A DNA stretch of 64,000 nucleotides from contig NC_135010.1 in assembly GCF_051020985.1 (NCBI RefSeq), positions 15,683,167 through 15,747,166 on the forward strand. Reading direction: 5' to 3'. The stretch is from Nomia melanderi (lineage: Eukaryota; Arthropoda; Insecta; Hymenoptera; Halictidae). The notes beneath the pieces are model-generated. The model was not told where the DNA came from. It worked only from the letters and a program-made list of their open reading frames with translations, and made no database searches. Below, piece after piece: positions 63,401-64,000 of the stretch. Position 1 is the stretch's first letter. Every line of letters starts with the position of its first letter. Made by a program: the position numbers and the translations under genes.

Positions 63401-64000
63401 GGTTAGGTCTTGTTAGGTCTTGGTTAGGTTCTTGGTTAGGTCTTGGTTAGGTCTTGGTTAGGTCTTGGTTAGGTCTTGGTTAGGTCTTGGTTAGGTCTTG
63501 GTTAGGTCTTGGTTAGGTCTTGGTTAGGTCTTGGTTAGGTCTTGGTTAGGTCTTGGTTAGGTCTTGGTTAGGTCTTGGTTAGGTCTTGGTTAGGTCTTGG
63601 TTAGGTCTTGGTTAGGTCTTGGTTAGGTCTTGGTTAGGTCTTGGTTAGGTCTTGGTTAGGTCTTGGTTAGGTCTTGGTTAGGTCTTGGTTAGGTCTTGGT
63701 TAGGTCTTGGTTAGGTCTTGGTTAGGTCTTGGTTAGGTCTTGGTTAGGTCTTGGTTAGGTCTTGGTTAGGTCTTGGTTAGGTCTTGGTTAGGTCTTGGTT
63801 AGGTCTTGGTTAGGTCTTGGTTAGGTCTTGGTTAGGTCTTGGTTAGGTCTTGGTTAGGTCTTGGTTAGGTCTTGGTTAGGTCTTGGTTAGGTCTTGGTTA
63901 GGTCTTGGTTAGGTCTTGGTTAGGTCTTGGTTAGGTCTTGGTTAGGTCTTGGTTAGGTCTTGGTTAGGTCTTGGTTAGGTCTTGGTTAGGTCTTGGTTAG
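60444..64000 (+). repeat. Telomeric array, distal near-homogeneous part
   Basis: From 60,444 to about 63,400 the 11-mer is essentially perfect (about 270 units). A cluster of two small indels at about 63,402-63,431 (one unit short by a G, one with an extra T) breaks it once. The perfect repeat then continues to the window edge. The plus strand is the G-rich strand, so the chromosome terminus lies to the right. Confidence 0.95.

Noticed and set aside
57025..64000. CRISPR-like array interpretation of the 11-bp repeat
   Set aside because: No spacers; the unit is a continuous TTAGG-derived telomeric repeat in a eukaryotic chromosome.

Overview
The window is a chromosome end from an insect. Several things point to this: compact multi-exon genes with GT-AG introns, insect-like gene content (a dynein regulatory complex subunit, a receptor guanylate cyclase, small furin-processed secreted peptides), and a right end made of about 7 kb of TTAGG-derived telomeric repeat. 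The repeat unit is the 11-mer TTAGGTCTTGG. Variant motifs of this length derived from TTAGG are best known from Hymenoptera, so a bee, wasp or sawfly is my best guess. That is an inference, not a reading. The G-rich strand runs 5' to 3' toward base 64,000, so the right edge faces the telomere terminus.

Layout. Bases 1-7,649 are rich in simple repeats and hold no gene I can support. Next come a TYSND1-type peroxisomal processing protease (+, 7,650-10,631) convergent with the ribosome-biogenesis factor ABT1/Esf2 (-, 10,795-11,748). They are followed by a very large PHD/TFIIS-M/SPOC gene of the PHF3/DIDO1/pps family (+, 13,295-23,086, 15 exons). Ribophorin II (+, 25,863-29,889, 11 exons) is convergent with DRC2/CCDC65 (-, 30,696-32,339, 5 exons). 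Two small secreted peptide genes with similar architecture (+, 33,333-33,901 and 35,655-36,288) are followed by a heptamer minisatellite. A complete receptor-type guanylate cyclase (-, 38,583-45,964, 21 coding exons) is the last host gene. I derived the exon chains by hand from splice signals, phase agreement and family resemblance; each recognised gene closes into one open frame.

The subtelomere (about 48.9-53.3 kb) holds diverged roughly 1-kb repeats, each carrying a conserved ~200-bp module bounded by CGCCATCTAGCG motifs that resemble CTCF cores. It also holds A- and T-rich simple repeats and two long poly(T) tracts. A short telomeric array (53,350-53,521) is interrupted by a 3.5-kb non-LTR retrotransposon (53,522-57,024) with a poly(A) tail. 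The element has an intact 992-codon ORF1/Gag with R1/TRAS/SART-like zinc knuckles and a structured 3' end, but no reverse transcriptase ORF at all. The telomeric array then continues to 64,000. The Gag-only telomeric element, and the two-block grammar of the 11-bp telomere repeat, are the most interesting features.

The host genes are housekeeping or signalling genes with no operon-like relationship; their main shared feature is convergent 3' ends in three neighbouring pairs.
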